Shown: positions 1 to 9,027, counted from the first letter of the stretch. The stretch is 64,000 nt of DNA from Jejuia algarum (GCA_947495775.1 CANMAQ010000004.1:62001-126000), one strand, 5' to 3'. Program-made: numbers and translations. Notes: generated from the letters alone by a model not told the origin.

Positions 1-255
1 GTGAGTGTGCCAACACCTTATGGCGCTATAGAAAATGCTTGGACAGCATCGCAAGGGGTATTGCGCATGACGTTAAATGTACCTTTTAATACGAAAGCTA
101 GAATTGTAGTAACCCCTAAAGAACTAGAAACTCTTAAAATTAATGATATGGCGTTTAGTGCTTATCAAAAAGCTAATGATGTAGCTGTTGTAGATAACGC
201 TTATGTTCTTTTAGGATCAGGTACCTATACCATTGCATATAAGAAAGCGAAATAG
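1..255 (+). CDS. C-terminal fragment of an alpha-L-rhamnosidase-like protein (GH78 type)
   Basis: The frame is open from the left edge, so the gene starts outside the window and only about 84 C-terminal residues are seen. The piece has a TPYG-x-I-x-x-AW motif, then beta-strand segments with 'NVPFNTKARIVV' and a closing 'LGSGTYTIAY'. This matches the C-terminal beta-sandwich of GH78 alpha-L-rhamnosidases, which ends with a 'PPNT-A-V-P ... V-GSG-Y-F' pattern. Those enzymes release terminal rhamnose from plant or algal glycans, usually in the periplasm. The catalytic domain is not visible, so the assignment rests on the tail alone. A strong terminator follows directly. Confidence 0.6.
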   Translation: MSVPTPYGAIENAWTASQGVLRMTLNVPFNTKARIVVTPKELETLKINDMAFSAYQKANDVAVVDNAYVLLGSGTYTIAYKKAK

Positions 256-284
256 TTATAAGTAGTATTAGAGTTTATAAAGTA

Positions 285-316
285 AACCCCCAAAGTTAAA
301 CTTTGGGGGTTTTATT
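285..316 (+). terminator. Rho-independent terminator after the rhamnosidase-like gene
   Basis: A perfect 11-bp stem (AACCCCCAAAG / CTTTGGGGGTT) with a TTAAA loop is followed by a T-rich tract. It lies 30 bp after the stop codon. Confidence 0.9.
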
Positions 317-375
317 TTAATAATTGTGATAAAAAACACTAACCACCAACTAATATCAAATTATTAAAATGTCTA

Positions 376-398
376 ACATAAAATTAACCGTTTTATGT
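376..398. repeat. 8-bp inverted repeat, possible operator
   Basis: ACATAAAA and TTTTATGT are separated by 7 bp (ttaaccg). There is no T-run, so it is unlikely to be a terminator. It sits in the 243-bp gap before the CoA-binding protein gene and has the shape of a dimeric regulator site. No regulator can be named. The rest of the gap shows no convincing gene. Confidence 0.3.
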
Positions 399-558
399 AT
401 AAGGTTTACTTTTGGCCTCATCCTGTAGCTCTTGTTTTACGAGTTACATTAGCGGTAAGGCTTAAAGTGCTTTTGCGTCTTAAATACTTTCTGCAGGTGA
501 GACGCTTGTGGGGTTATAATGTTACACTTTTAATTAAAAAAAATAAAAAAAATAGAGA

Positions 559-921
559 ATGGAAAAGAAAACACTCGTATTAGGGGCATCTTTAAAACCT
601 AATAGATATTCCAATTATGCCGTACAGCGTTTGGTTGCCAATGCTGTAGAGACGGTAGCTTTTGGGTTGCGTACAGGTCAAGTTTCAGGTGTAGATATCG
701 AGACAACGCTAGTTCCTTATAAAGATGTGCATACCGTAACCTTATATTTAAACCCCAAACGCCAAATTGCGTATTACGATTACATTGTAAGTTTGCATCC
801 AAAACGTGTTATTTTTAACCCCGGTACAGAGAATCCAGAATTCTACGCTATTTTAAAAGCAAATGGTATTGCTTATGAGGTGGCTTGTACCTTAGTTTTA
901 CTTTCTACGAATCAATATTAA
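559..921 (+). CDS. CoA-binding protein (Rossmann fold, YccU-like)
   Basis: This 120-residue single-domain protein starts with a beta strand and glycine loop, VLGASLKPNRYSNYA (residues 7-21). It also has the conserved LYLNPKRQ and 'KRVIFNPGTENPEFY' segments of the CoA_binding_2 family. Length and motifs match full-length bacterial members. These are small stand-alone versions of the nucleotide-binding domain of succinyl-CoA synthetase. CoA binding is known for relatives, but the physiological role is not established. The 3' end overlaps the convergent symporter gene by 24 bp, so the two transcripts must be antisense at their tails. Confidence 0.88.
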   Translation: MEKKTLVLGASLKPNRYSNYAVQRLVANAVETVAFGLRTGQVSGVDIETTLVPYKDVHTVTLYLNPKRQIAYYDYIVSLHPKRVIFNPGTENPEFYAILKANGIAYEVACTLVLLSTNQY

Positions 922-2352
922 ACCTATAAAAGTAAGAAGGCCGTTAAGTGGTAGGATTTCCCAGTGAAATTGATATGCACCAATAATTTTAGGCGGTAAG
1001 TTAGTGATTCCATAGCTTAATAAAATTGAAGCTAAAGCGACAATCCACGAGTATTTATCTTTGATTTTAAAAGGCGTAAGTACACCAAAAGCAAATAGCC
1101 CTAATAAGGGACCGTAGGTAAAGGTTGCAAATTTAAATAAATTACTAACGACACTTCCTTCTAAAGCATTAAAGATAATGACCACAGTAATAAGTACTAA
1201 AGATACGGCAATATGCACCTTTTTTCGAAGTGGTTTTTGAACTGCTTCAGGCTTGTTTTTAATATCTAGAAAATCTACCGAAAACGATGTGGTTAAAGAG
1301 GTTAAAGCACTGTCTGCGCTAGAATAGGCAGCAGCAATTAAACCAATGATAAAAGTAACAGCTAAAGCGGTACCTAAGCCTTGGTTCATGGCAATTTCGG
1401 GAAATAGTAAATCTGTTCGTGTTTTACCTGCAACAACAGGGATGTTTACTCCAAATTTATGACTGTAAATAAATAGCAGTGCGCCTAGTGCCAAAAAAAT
1501 AAAATTAACAATAACGACTAAGCTGGCCATAGTCAACATGTTTTTTTGAGCTTCTTTTTTGTTTTTACAGGTTAAGTTTTTTTGCATCATGTCTTGGTCT
1601 AATCCCGTCATAGCAATTGCGATAAAAATACCTCCAATAAAATATTTCCAGAAATACGTTTTACTGTTAGGATCATCAAAAAAGAAGATTTGACTTTTAC
1701 TGGAAAACGTATCAGAACTCATGGCTTCCATAAAAGACCATTCTAATTTTGTGTTGATAAGGTAAATAGCGACTAAAACCGAAACAAGCATGGCTAAGGT
1801 TTGTATGGTATCCGTCCAAATAATAGTTTTAATCCCTCCTTTATTGGTGTAGAGCCATATCAATACTATAGAAATAACAACAGTAGCCCAAAAGGGCACG
1901 CCTATGCTTTCAAATACAATATATTGCATGGCTAAAGCCACAAGAAAAAGTCTAAAAGAAGCGCCTGTAACACGCGATAATAAAAAGAAAAAGGCTCCTG
2001 TTTTATAACTTACCGTACCAAAACGCTGTTCTAAATACTCATAAATAGAGGTTACATTTAGTTTGTAGTATAAGGGCAATAATAAGGTGATAATGCATAA
2101 GTAGCCTACAAAGAAACCGAAAACACCCTGCATGTAAGCAAATTGCTGTCCTTCAATCATGCCTGGAACAGATATAAACGTAACGCCAGAAAGCGAGGCG
2201 CCAATCATACCAAATGCAACAAGGTACCAAGGTGCAGATTTATTAGCTTTAAAAAAGGCGTCGTTAGAATCTTCTTTACCAGTAACGTAAGATATTAAAA
2301 TAAGGACGATAAAGTAAGCAGCTATTAAAAGCAGAATTTGTGTCGCAGTCAT
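898..2352 (-). CDS. Sodium:solute symporter (SLC5/SSS family)
   Basis: This is a 484-residue, very hydrophobic protein with about 13 predicted membrane spans. It carries the SSS-family signatures 'GMIGASLSGVTFISVPG' (about 49-65) in the first core helix region and the 'SADSALTSLTTSFSVDF' stretch near residue 345, equivalent to the Na+-site helix of the LeuT fold. Family members import sugars, amino acids, nucleosides or organic acids with Na+ through the inner membrane. The substrate cannot be told from sequence. It is transcribed leftward and is divergent from recR. No terminator is seen because it overlaps the CoA-binding gene. Confidence 0.9.
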   Translation of the reverse strand: MTATQILLLIAAYFIVLILISYVTGKEDSNDAFFKANKSAPWYLVAFGMIGASLSGVTFISVPGMIEGQQFAYMQGVFGFFVGYLCIITLLLPLYYKLNVTSIYEYLEQRFGTVSYKTGAFFFLLSRVTGASFRLFLVALAMQYIVFESIGVPFWATVVISIVLIWLYTNKGGIKTIIWTDTIQTLAMLVSVLVAIYLINTKLEWSFMEAMSSDTFSSKSQIFFFDDPNSKTYFWKYFIGGIFIAIAMTGLDQDMMQKNLTCKNKKEAQKNMLTMASLVVIVNFIFLALGALLFIYSHKFGVNIPVVAGKTRTDLLFPEIAMNQGLGTALAVTFIIGLIAAAYSSADSALTSLTTSFSVDFLDIKNKPEAVQKPLRKKVHIAVSLVLITVVIIFNALEGSVVSNLFKFATFTYGPLLGLFAFGVLTPFKIKDKYSWIVALASILLSYGITNLPPKIIGAYQFHWEILPLNGLLTFIGLILIRRK

Positions 2353-2475
2353 AGGTTCTAATTCAAGTTTTGAAAATACAACTATTCGCTTTCAAAAACC
2401 AAATACAATGTTCAGTATTTTAAATGATTGGATTTAAATTAGTGAAATTGCACTGTAAATAGTAATTTCGCAATC

Positions 2476-3093
2476 ATGGATTTTTCTTCTAAACTCTTAG
2501 AAAATGCAGTTAATGAAATGTCACAATTACCAGGTATTGGTAAGCGTACGGCATTGCGATTGGTACTGCATATGCTAAGACAACCAAAATTACAAACAGA
2601 GACCTTGACGTCAGCATTACTTAATATGCGACAGACTATCAAGTATTGTAAATCCTGTAATAATATAAGCGATGTAGCCCTTTGTGAAATTTGTGCCAAT
2701 CCTAATAGGCACACAGATGTAATTTGCGTGGTAGAAGATATACGCGATGTGATGGCTATAGAAAGTACGAGTTCTTTTAAAGGATTGTATCATGTTTTAG
2801 GCGGTAAAATTTCTCCAATAGATGGAATAGGACCTCATGATTTAAATATAGAACCTTTGGTAGAGAAGGTAAAAGGCGGCACGGTTAAAGAGCTCATTTT
2901 TGCTTTAAGTTCTACAATGGAAGGCGATACCACTAATTTTTATATCTTTAAACAAATTCAAAGTTATGATGTTACAACATCAACGATAGCCCGAGGGATT
3001 TCTGTTGGTGATGAATTGGAATATACCGATGAAGTTACCTTAGGTAGAAGTATTGTAAATCGCGTACCTTTCGAATCCTCTCTTAAACTGTAA
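2476..3093 (+). CDS. recR: Recombination mediator protein RecR
   Basis: The 205-residue length is normal for RecR. In order it shows a helix-hairpin-helix (LPGIGKRTA, residues 18-26), a C4 zinc finger (C58, C61, C70, C73) and a Toprim domain starting at 'VICVVEDIRDVMAIE' (about 82-96, with acidic E87 and D88). RecR works with RecO and RecF to load RecA onto SSB-coated single-stranded DNA in gap repair. The GT2 gene begins 11 bp downstream, so the two are probably co-transcribed. Confidence 0.97.
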   Translation: MDFSSKLLENAVNEMSQLPGIGKRTALRLVLHMLRQPKLQTETLTSALLNMRQTIKYCKSCNNISDVALCEICANPNRHTDVICVVEDIRDVMAIESTSSFKGLYHVLGGKISPIDGIGPHDLNIEPLVEKVKGGTVKELIFALSSTMEGDTTNFYIFKQIQSYDVTTSTIARGISVGDELEYTDEVTLGRSIVNRVPFESSLKL

Positions 3094-3104
3094 ATTGATA
3101 TTTT

Positions 3105-4202
3105 TTGAAGCTCTCAATAGTTATACTTAATTATAATGTACGATATTTTCTTGAACTCTGTATAAAGAGTGTAGAGGCAGCCATAGCACATATAGATGCA
3201 GAAATTATCGTAGTAGATAATAACTCTAAAGATACGAGTTGCGACATGGTGAAACGCATGTTTCCTAATGTAAAACTTATTGAGAATACAATAAATTCAG
3301 GATTTTCTAAAGGCAATAATATAGGTGTGGCTCAAGCTAAAGGCGAATATTTATGTATTCTAAATCCAGATACAGTTGTAGCGGAAGATACGTTTGAAAA
3401 ATTACTAGCTTATCACGAAACATTAGAGACCCCAGGTGCTATAGGATGTAAATTGATAGATGGCGCAGGACGTTTTCTACCAGAGAGCAAACGCAATGTG
3501 CCTTATGTGAAGGCAGCGCTTAAAAAATTAATAGGAGATGCCTCAGAATATTACGCAAATCATTTAAAGGAAAATGAAGCAGGCAAGACAGATGTTTTGG
3601 TTGGGGCATTTATGTTTTTAAAGAAAACAGTGTATGATGAGGTAGGAGGCTTTGATGAAGATTACTTTATGTATGGAGAAGATATTGATTTGTCATACAA
3701 AATTTTAAAAGCAGGCTATCAAAATTATTATTTAGGAACAACCAGTGTTATTCATTTTAAAGGTGAAAGTACATTAAAAGACAAGAAATATGCACGACGG
3801 TTTTATGGCGCCATGCAGATTTTTTATAAAAAGCATTTTAAGAAAAATATACTTTTTGATATTTTAGTTTGGTTGGGCATACGAACAGTGTATTTTTTTA
3901 GGAATACCACTATAGAAAAATTAAAATATGTATTTCAATATGTTTTAATTTCTAATGCTGAAAATGAAGACCTAAAAGCGGTGCTTCCTAAAATAGTAAT
4001 CCTAAGGCGTGAGATGAGTAACTTTGCCAATGAAACAGAGATAATTTTAGATGCTAAAGTTTTGACTTACAAAGGGATTATTGATTTTATGAGTACCTAT
4101 GCGAATACGAAAAAATGGACCTATAAAATATGGCCAAATGAATCTCGTTTTATCTTAGGAAGCGATAATTCTGTGAGTAGAGGCGAAGTGCTCGAATTTT
4201 AA
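3105..4202 (+). CDS. Family 2 glycosyltransferase
   Basis: A GT-A fold of the GT2 rhamnosyltransferase-like branch is clear. It has the N-terminal 'SIVILNYNVR' (4-13), nucleotide-binding VVDNNSKD (36-43), 'LNPDT' (86-90, DXD-equivalent) and the acceptor loop GGFDEDYFMYGEDIDL (181-196). A C-terminal region of about 120 residues follows, possibly membrane-associated. The start is a TTG codon directly before KLSIVILNYN; no ATG would keep the first beta strand. It lies 11 bp after recR. It would transfer a sugar from a nucleotide-sugar to an envelope glycan; donor and acceptor are unknown. Confidence 0.92.
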   Translation: MKLSIVILNYNVRYFLELCIKSVEAAIAHIDAEIIVVDNNSKDTSCDMVKRMFPNVKLIENTINSGFSKGNNIGVAQAKGEYLCILNPDTVVAEDTFEKLLAYHETLETPGAIGCKLIDGAGRFLPESKRNVPYVKAALKKLIGDASEYYANHLKENEAGKTDVLVGAFMFLKKTVYDEVGGFDEDYFMYGEDIDLSYKILKAGYQNYYLGTTSVIHFKGESTLKDKKYARRFYGAMQIFYKKHFKKNILFDILVWLGIRTVYFFRNTTIEKLKYVFQYVLISNAENEDLKAVLPKIVILRREMSNFANETEIILDAKVLTYKGIIDFMSTYANTKKWTYKIWPNESRFILGSDNSVSRGEVLEF

Positions 4203-4323
4203 TAATGATAAGTACGCTGTTGTAATATTTAGGTCTTGCCTTGAAATGTATCTCAACAAAAAGAAGATCTAACCGTAGTTATTTTTATTTGTGAATCATA
4301 TTAAAAAATCATAGAGATTTAAC

Positions 4324-4331
4324 TAATTTTG
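4324..4331 (+). promoter_or_regulatory. Probable -7 promoter box of the E2 gene
   Basis: TAATTTTG fits the Bacteroidota TAnnTTTG -7 box and lies 46 bp before the start codon. No clear TTG is present at the -33 position. Confidence 0.4.
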
Positions 4332-4377
4332 AAAACGCGCATTTTTAGCGACAATAACAAAGACTTTAATTATAGAA

Positions 4378-5700
4378 ATGGGAAAGTTTGAATTGACATT
4401 ACCAAAAATGGGAGAGAGTGTTGCAGAAGCAACTATAACGTCTTGGTTAAAAGAAGTAGGGGATACCGTAGAGTTGGATGAAGCTGTTTTGGAAATTGCA
4501 ACCGATAAGGTAGATAGTGAAGTACCGAGTGATGTTGAAGGTGTCTTAATAGAGAAAAGATTTAACATAGATGATATAGCACAGGTGGGACAAGTTCTAG
4601 CTGTTATTGAAACCGAAGATGGTGATGATGCTTCTGAAACGTCAACAGAAACCACGCAAATTGAAACTGTGGCTCCAGAAATTATCAGTCAATTGAGTGA
4701 CAGCGTAGAACACGCAAAGGCAATTGCCGTAGCGAATACTCCAGTAGTATCCAATGGGGAACGTTTTTATTCGCCACTTGTTAAAAATATAGCAAAAGCC
4801 GAAGGTATTAGTCAGGAAGAATTAGACGGTATTTTAGGCACAGGAAAAGAAGGGCGTGTCACTAAAAATGACATTTTAGATTACATAGCTAAAAGAACAA
4901 ATGGCACAGTTACAGCAGTAAAAACGCAAGGAAACACTAAGCTTAAAACACCTACTCCTGAAAAGGTAGGGCCACCTGTGGTTCTTAGTGGTGAAGATGA
5001 GATTATTGAAATGACACGAATGGGGAAACTCATTTCTCAGCATATGACAGATTCACTTCAAACCTCTGCACATGTGCAAAGTTTTATAGAAGTAGATGTT
5101 ACAAACGTTTGGAATTGGCGTGCTAAAGTAAAAACAGAGTTTGAGCAGCGTGAAGGTGAGAAATTAACCTTTACCCCTATATTTATGGAGGCTGTAGCTA
5201 AAGCATTACGAGAACACCCTATGCTTAATATTGTCTTAAAAGGTGATAAAATCATAAAGAAAAAGGCCATTAATTTAAGTATGGCAGCAGCTTTACCCAA
5301 TGGCGATTTAATTGTTCCTGTGATTAAACATGCCGACCAACTTAATTTGGTGGGGATGACCAAGCAGGTTAACGATTTAGCGCATCGGGCAAGAATGCAA
5401 GATTTAAAACCAGATGAGGTACAAGGTGGTACTTATACTGTGACTAATGTAGGCTCTTTTGGAAGTCTTATGGGAACACCAATAATAAATCAGCCACAGG
5501 TAGGTATATTGGCTATTGGTGCCATTCGTAAAGTTCCTGCTGTAATAGAAACGCCGCAAGGTGATTTTGTGGGCATCCGTTACCGTATGTTTTTATCCCA
5601 CTCCTTCGATCATCGTGTGGTAAATGGTGCCTTAGGTGGTATGTTCATCAAGACGGTAAAAGATTATCTAGAAGCTTGGGACATTAACAGGGAAGTTTAA
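4378..5700 (+). CDS. 2-oxo acid dehydrogenase E2 (dihydrolipoamide acyltransferase)
   Basis: This 440-residue protein has the normal E2 order. An N-terminal lipoyl domain has the lipoylated lysine at K44 in EIATDKVDSE. A flexible linker is followed by the E3-binding domain (about 131-170, YSPLVKNIAK ... GRVTKNDIL). The C-terminal acyltransferase domain ends with SFDHRVVNGALGG and active-site His412. It would be the core of a branched-chain or related 2-oxoacid dehydrogenase complex in the cytoplasm. The usual HRxxDG motif reads HRVVNG here, with Asn at 416. E1 and E3 genes are not adjacent. Confidence 0.92.
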   Translation: MGKFELTLPKMGESVAEATITSWLKEVGDTVELDEAVLEIATDKVDSEVPSDVEGVLIEKRFNIDDIAQVGQVLAVIETEDGDDASETSTETTQIETVAPEIISQLSDSVEHAKAIAVANTPVVSNGERFYSPLVKNIAKAEGISQEELDGILGTGKEGRVTKNDILDYIAKRTNGTVTAVKTQGNTKLKTPTPEKVGPPVVLSGEDEIIEMTRMGKLISQHMTDSLQTSAHVQSFIEVDVTNVWNWRAKVKTEFEQREGEKLTFTPIFMEAVAKALREHPMLNIVLKGDKIIKKKAINLSMAAALPNGDLIVPVIKHADQLNLVGMTKQVNDLAHRARMQDLKPDEVQGGTYTVTNVGSFGSLMGTPIINQPQVGILAIGAIRKVPAVIETPQGDFVGIRYRMFLSHSFDHRVVNGALGGMFIKTVKDYLEAWDINREV

Positions 5701-5870
5701 ACCAACGCATAACGGAATACATTACGATGCTCTATGTAAATGCATTAGCTTTTTAAGTATGCCTTGGTGCGAAAACTAAAAAAGCAGACTATTTATAAGT
5801 GTCGTCGATTCAAGCCCTAGCTTTAGAAGGGCTAACACAACGAAATAATCCATAAAAAATACAAGCAAAG

Positions 5871-5897
5871 CCTAACCTTAAACGGTTGGGTTTTTTT
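5871..5897 (+). terminator. Rho-independent terminator after the E2 gene
   Basis: CCTAACC and GGTTGGG form a 7-bp stem (one G-T pair) with loop TTAAAC, followed by seven T. The T-run merges into a possible TATTTTTG -7 box (5897-5904) for the next gene. Confidence 0.8.
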
Positions 5898-5936
5898 ATT
5901 TTTGTGAGTATACAAATAATCAATCAAAATTAATAC

Positions 5937-6710
5937 ATGCAGTTAAACCTTACAAAGCCTATTTGTTTTTTCGATTTAGAAACCACGGGTATTAGTATTA
6001 CAAGCGATCGAATTGTAGAGATTGCCATTTTAAAAGTACATCCTAACGGGAAAGAAGAACGTAAAACATGGCTTGTAAATCCAGGAATGCCTATCCCTAA
6101 AGAGGTGACTGCTATTCATGGTATTTCAGATGAAGATGTAGCAGATAAGCCTACATTTAAAGCTTTAGCTAAAGAGATTTATAATATGATAAAAGACTCC
6201 GATTTAGGGGGCTTTAATTCTAACCGATTTGATATTCCTTTATTGGCCGAAGAAATGTTGCGTGCCGATGTGGATTTTGATATGAAAAACAGACAGTCTG
6301 TAGATGTGCAAACTATTTTTCATAAAATGGAACAGCGTACTCTAAGTGCAGCTTATAAATTTTATTGCGGTAAAAGTTTAGAAGATGCTCATAGTGCAGC
6401 AGCAGATACCCATGCGACTTACGAGGTTTTAAAATCGCAGTTGGAGCGTTATGAAGATTTAGAAAATGATACGAAGTTTTTAGCCGAGTTTAGTTCTAGA
6501 AAGAAATTTGCCGATTTTGCAGGGTTTTTAGCCTATGATAAAGAAGGCGAAGAGTGTTTTGCCTTTGGGAAGCATAAGGGAAAACGGGTTACTGAAATTT
6601 TAGAGAAGGAACCAGGGTATTTTGGATGGCTGTTAAATGCCGATTTTCCGTTGTATACTAAAAAGGTGCTTACGGCTATTAAGTTACGTAGTCTTAATAC
6701 CAAATTTTAA
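5937..6710 (+). CDS. DEDDh 3'-5' exonuclease with DUF3820-like C-terminal domain
   Basis: The N-terminal 170 residues form a DnaQ-type exonuclease with all metal ligands visible: D13 and E15 in FFDLETTG, D99 in FNSNRFDIP, and H152 and D157 in 'AHSAAADTHATYE'. This is the DEDDh class used by proofreading subunits and oligoribonuclease-like trimming enzymes. The C-terminal part (about 207-257) has FAFGKHKGKRVTEIL and 'YFGWLLNADFP', resembling the small DUF3820 fold also found at the end of ExoX-like nucleases. It is monocistronic, with a terminator before it. Substrate (DNA or RNA) is not clear. Confidence 0.88.
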   Translation: MQLNLTKPICFFDLETTGISITSDRIVEIAILKVHPNGKEERKTWLVNPGMPIPKEVTAIHGISDEDVADKPTFKALAKEIYNMIKDSDLGGFNSNRFDIPLLAEEMLRADVDFDMKNRQSVDVQTIFHKMEQRTLSAAYKFYCGKSLEDAHSAAADTHATYEVLKSQLERYEDLENDTKFLAEFSSRKKFADFAGFLAYDKEGEECFAFGKHKGKRVTEILEKEPGYFGWLLNADFPLYTKKVLTAIKLRSLNTKF

Positions 6711-6807
6711 TGCTACAAAGCATTTTAGTATTTAAAATGTTTTAGTAGTTACAATAAAAGTTAAAACCTTGCGTTAAGCATACTTGGCGTAAAACCCAAT
6801 CAGACCT

Positions 6808-7419
6808 ATGAAGCTAATTTGTATTGGTAGAAATTATACGGCACATATAGAAGAACTAGAACATGCAACCCCCGAAGCTCCTATTCTTTTTTTGAAGCCC
6901 GACACCGCTATTTTATTAAAAAAGCAACCTTTTTTTATTCCAGATTTTTCAGAAAATGTACAACATGAAGTTGAAGTTTTGGTTAAAATAAATAGAGTGG
7001 GGAAGTATATCGATAAGAAATTTGCCCACAAATATTACAGTGAAATAGGACTAGGTATTGACTTTACAGCGCGAGATGTACAAGAGGCTTTAAAAGCAAA
7101 GGGATTGCCTTGGGAAACGGCAAAAGCATTCGATGGTGCAGCAGTTGTTGGGAAATGGATGCCAAAGTCAGAAATTACAGATTGCAATAGTCTTAATTTT
7201 TCATTGCAAAAAAATGGGACGGTAGTACAGCGTGGCAATACCAGCCAGATGATCTACAAAATAGATGCATTAATAGAATATATCTCTAAATATTTTACTT
7301 TAAAGATTGGAGATATTATATTTACAGGCACACCTGCTGGAGTTGGTAGGGTGGAGGCCAATGATAAACTAAAAGGATTCATAGAGGATAAGGAATTGTT
7401 CTCCATTACCGTAAAATAA
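6808..7419 (+). CDS. Fumarylacetoacetate hydrolase (FAH) family protein
   Basis: At 203 residues this is the short FAH-fold form. It begins 'KLICIGRNYTAHIEEL', has the metal-binding glutamates E54 and E56 in 'QHEVEVLVKI' and the aspartate D85 in 'GLGIDFTARD', and ends with 'GDIIFTGTPAGVG'. FAH-family enzymes cleave or isomerise C-C bonds in beta-diketone-like acids, or decarboxylate oxaloacetate, using Mg2+ or Mn2+. The exact substrate is open. The Hpt gene starts 1 bp after its stop, and cinA follows 3 bp after that, so the three look like one operon. Confidence 0.88.
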   Translation: MKLICIGRNYTAHIEELEHATPEAPILFLKPDTAILLKKQPFFIPDFSENVQHEVEVLVKINRVGKYIDKKFAHKYYSEIGLGIDFTARDVQEALKAKGLPWETAKAFDGAAVVGKWMPKSEITDCNSLNFSLQKNGTVVQRGNTSQMIYKIDALIEYISKYFTLKIGDIIFTGTPAGVGRVEANDKLKGFIEDKELFSITVK

Positions 7420-7420
7420 G

Positions 7421-7762
7421 ATGGAACAGCATTATAAATTAAATAGAGTACGTGAGTTAGCAGACAATGATGAGGATTTTATCATGGCTTTAGCTTCCAC
7501 GTTTTTGGAAGAAGTACCAGAAGATGCCGCGCGTTTAAAACAAGCCGTTGCAGAAAACGATTACCATAACGCTTATCAAGCAGCACATAAAATGAAACCT
7601 ACAATCGATTTATTCGAGTTGGGTGTACTACCGGATTTAATAGAGGTACAAGATTGGGGTAAATTTTTAAAGAAGGACGAAGACATTAGCAGTCAATTAC
7701 AAATTGTACTCACTTCGGTAGAAAATGCCGTAGCAGAGATTAAATCTGATTTTGGACTGTAA
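7421..7762 (+). CDS. Hpt domain (histidine phosphotransfer) protein
   Basis: This is a 113-residue all-helical protein. The phospho-accepting His56 lies in the motif AAHKMKPTIDLFEL, which matches the HxxK(P/S) helix of Hpt domains. Such proteins pass phosphoryl groups between response-regulator receiver domains in multistep phosphorelays. No partner kinase or regulator is encoded nearby. It sits between the FAH-family gene and cinA with gaps of 1 and 3 bp. Confidence 0.85.
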   Translation: MEQHYKLNRVRELADNDEDFIMALASTFLEEVPEDAARLKQAVAENDYHNAYQAAHKMKPTIDLFELGVLPDLIEVQDWGKFLKKDEDISSQLQIVLTSVENAVAEIKSDFGL

Positions 7763-7765
7763 ACC

Positions 7766-9016
7766 ATGCGAGCAGAAATCATAACTATAGGAGACGAACT
7801 TCTTATAGGACAGGTTGTGGATACAAACTCTGCATTTATAGCAAAGGCATTAAATGCTATAGGGGTGTCTGTTTACCAAATTACTTCGATTCAAGATGAT
7901 AAAACACATATTTTGCAAGCGTTTTCAGATGCTGAAAGTCGTGCAGATATCATTATCATTACAGGAGGTTTAGGCCCAACAAAAGATGATATTACCAAAA
8001 CAACAATAGCCGAATATTTTCAAGATACATTGGTGAGAGATGCCGCAGTATTACAAAATATAGAGGCAATCTGGAAACGACATGCACGCCAAACCTTATT
8101 ACAAGTTAATAAAGATCAGGCTTTAGTACCTTCTAAGGCGAAGGTGTTAATGAATACGAGTGGAACAGCACCAGGCATGTTATTAGAAAAGGGAGATAAA
8201 ACATTTATAGCCTTACCAGGTGTCCCTTTTGAGATGAAACAACTTATCGATACAGCGGTTATTCCAGCACTTAAAGCCAAATATACCTGTCCGTATATCT
8301 TACATAAAACTTTATTGACAAGTGGTATTGGAGAGAGTACATTGGCAGCACGTATAGACGTTTGGGAAGCGGCATTGCCAGATGCTATAAAATTAGCCTA
8401 TCTGCCCAATTTAGGAAGTGTACGTTTACGCTTGTCATCGAAAGGATACAATGCAGAAACGGTAAAGGCAACAGTAGAAAAACAACTTGAAGAATTACTG
8501 CCGCTTATAGAGGATGTTTTTATTGGTTTTGAAGATGAAATCACCTCTTTAGAAGCACTTATTGCAACGTGTTTAACAGAAGCAACGCAAACATTAGCGA
8601 TAGCCGAAAGTTGTACAGGAGGGGCTTTAGCAGCACAATTTACAAAAAATGCAGGCGCTTCTGCTTATTTTAAAGGCGGAGTGGTTACTTATGCAACAGC
8701 CTCTAAAACGAAGGTATTAGAAGTGCCAGAAGCGCTTATCAATACGCATTCTGTGGTAAGTGCTCCAGTTGTAGAAGCTATGGCAAAACAAGTACGTGTT
8801 GTTTTAGATGCCGATTATGGTGTGGCTACAACAGGAAATGCAGGACCATCAAAAGGCGATTCAGATGAAGATTTAGGGACAGTATACATCGCAGTCGCCT
8901 CTAAAGACAGGGTTATTTCAGAAAAATTTAGCTTGGGATCTGAACGAAAGCGCGTTATAGAAAGGGCCGTAAATAAGGCGCTACAGATGCTAGAAAAAGA
9001 AATTTTAAAAAAATGA
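7766..9016 (+). CDS. cinA: CinA-like protein (NMN amidohydrolase-type)
   Basis: The 416-residue length is that of full CinA. The N-terminal MoCF-like domain begins 'AEIITIGDELLIGQVVDTNS' and contains 'TGGLGPTKDD'. The C-terminal CinA domain (about 260-416) contains 'AESCTGGALAAQFTKNAG' and 'ATTGNAGPSKGD'. The C-terminal domain of relatives deamidates nicotinamide mononucleotide, recycling NMN to NaMN; the N-terminal domain hydrolyses ADP-ribose in some. A competence role is only known in some bacteria. It is the last gene of the FAH-Hpt-cinA run; the rpmB promoter lies directly downstream. Confidence 0.94.
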   Translation: MRAEIITIGDELLIGQVVDTNSAFIAKALNAIGVSVYQITSIQDDKTHILQAFSDAESRADIIIITGGLGPTKDDITKTTIAEYFQDTLVRDAAVLQNIEAIWKRHARQTLLQVNKDQALVPSKAKVLMNTSGTAPGMLLEKGDKTFIALPGVPFEMKQLIDTAVIPALKAKYTCPYILHKTLLTSGIGESTLAARIDVWEAALPDAIKLAYLPNLGSVRLRLSSKGYNAETVKATVEKQLEELLPLIEDVFIGFEDEITSLEALIATCLTEATQTLAIAESCTGGALAAQFTKNAGASAYFKGGVVTYATASKTKVLEVPEALINTHSVVSAPVVEAMAKQVRVVLDADYGVATTGNAGPSKGDSDEDLGTVYIAVASKDRVISEKFSLGSERKRVIERAVNKALQMLEKEILKK

Positions 9017-9027
9017 TCTTTTTTTAA

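Noticed and set aside
395..583. 62-codon frame before the CoA-binding gene
   Set aside because: No domain, basic and Leu-rich composition, and it overlaps the CoA-binding start in another frame.
5790..5850. Sequence resembling a tRNA T-arm with a short AGCCCT/AGGGCT hairpin
   Set aside because: No acceptor stem, anticodon arm or D arm can be folded around it.
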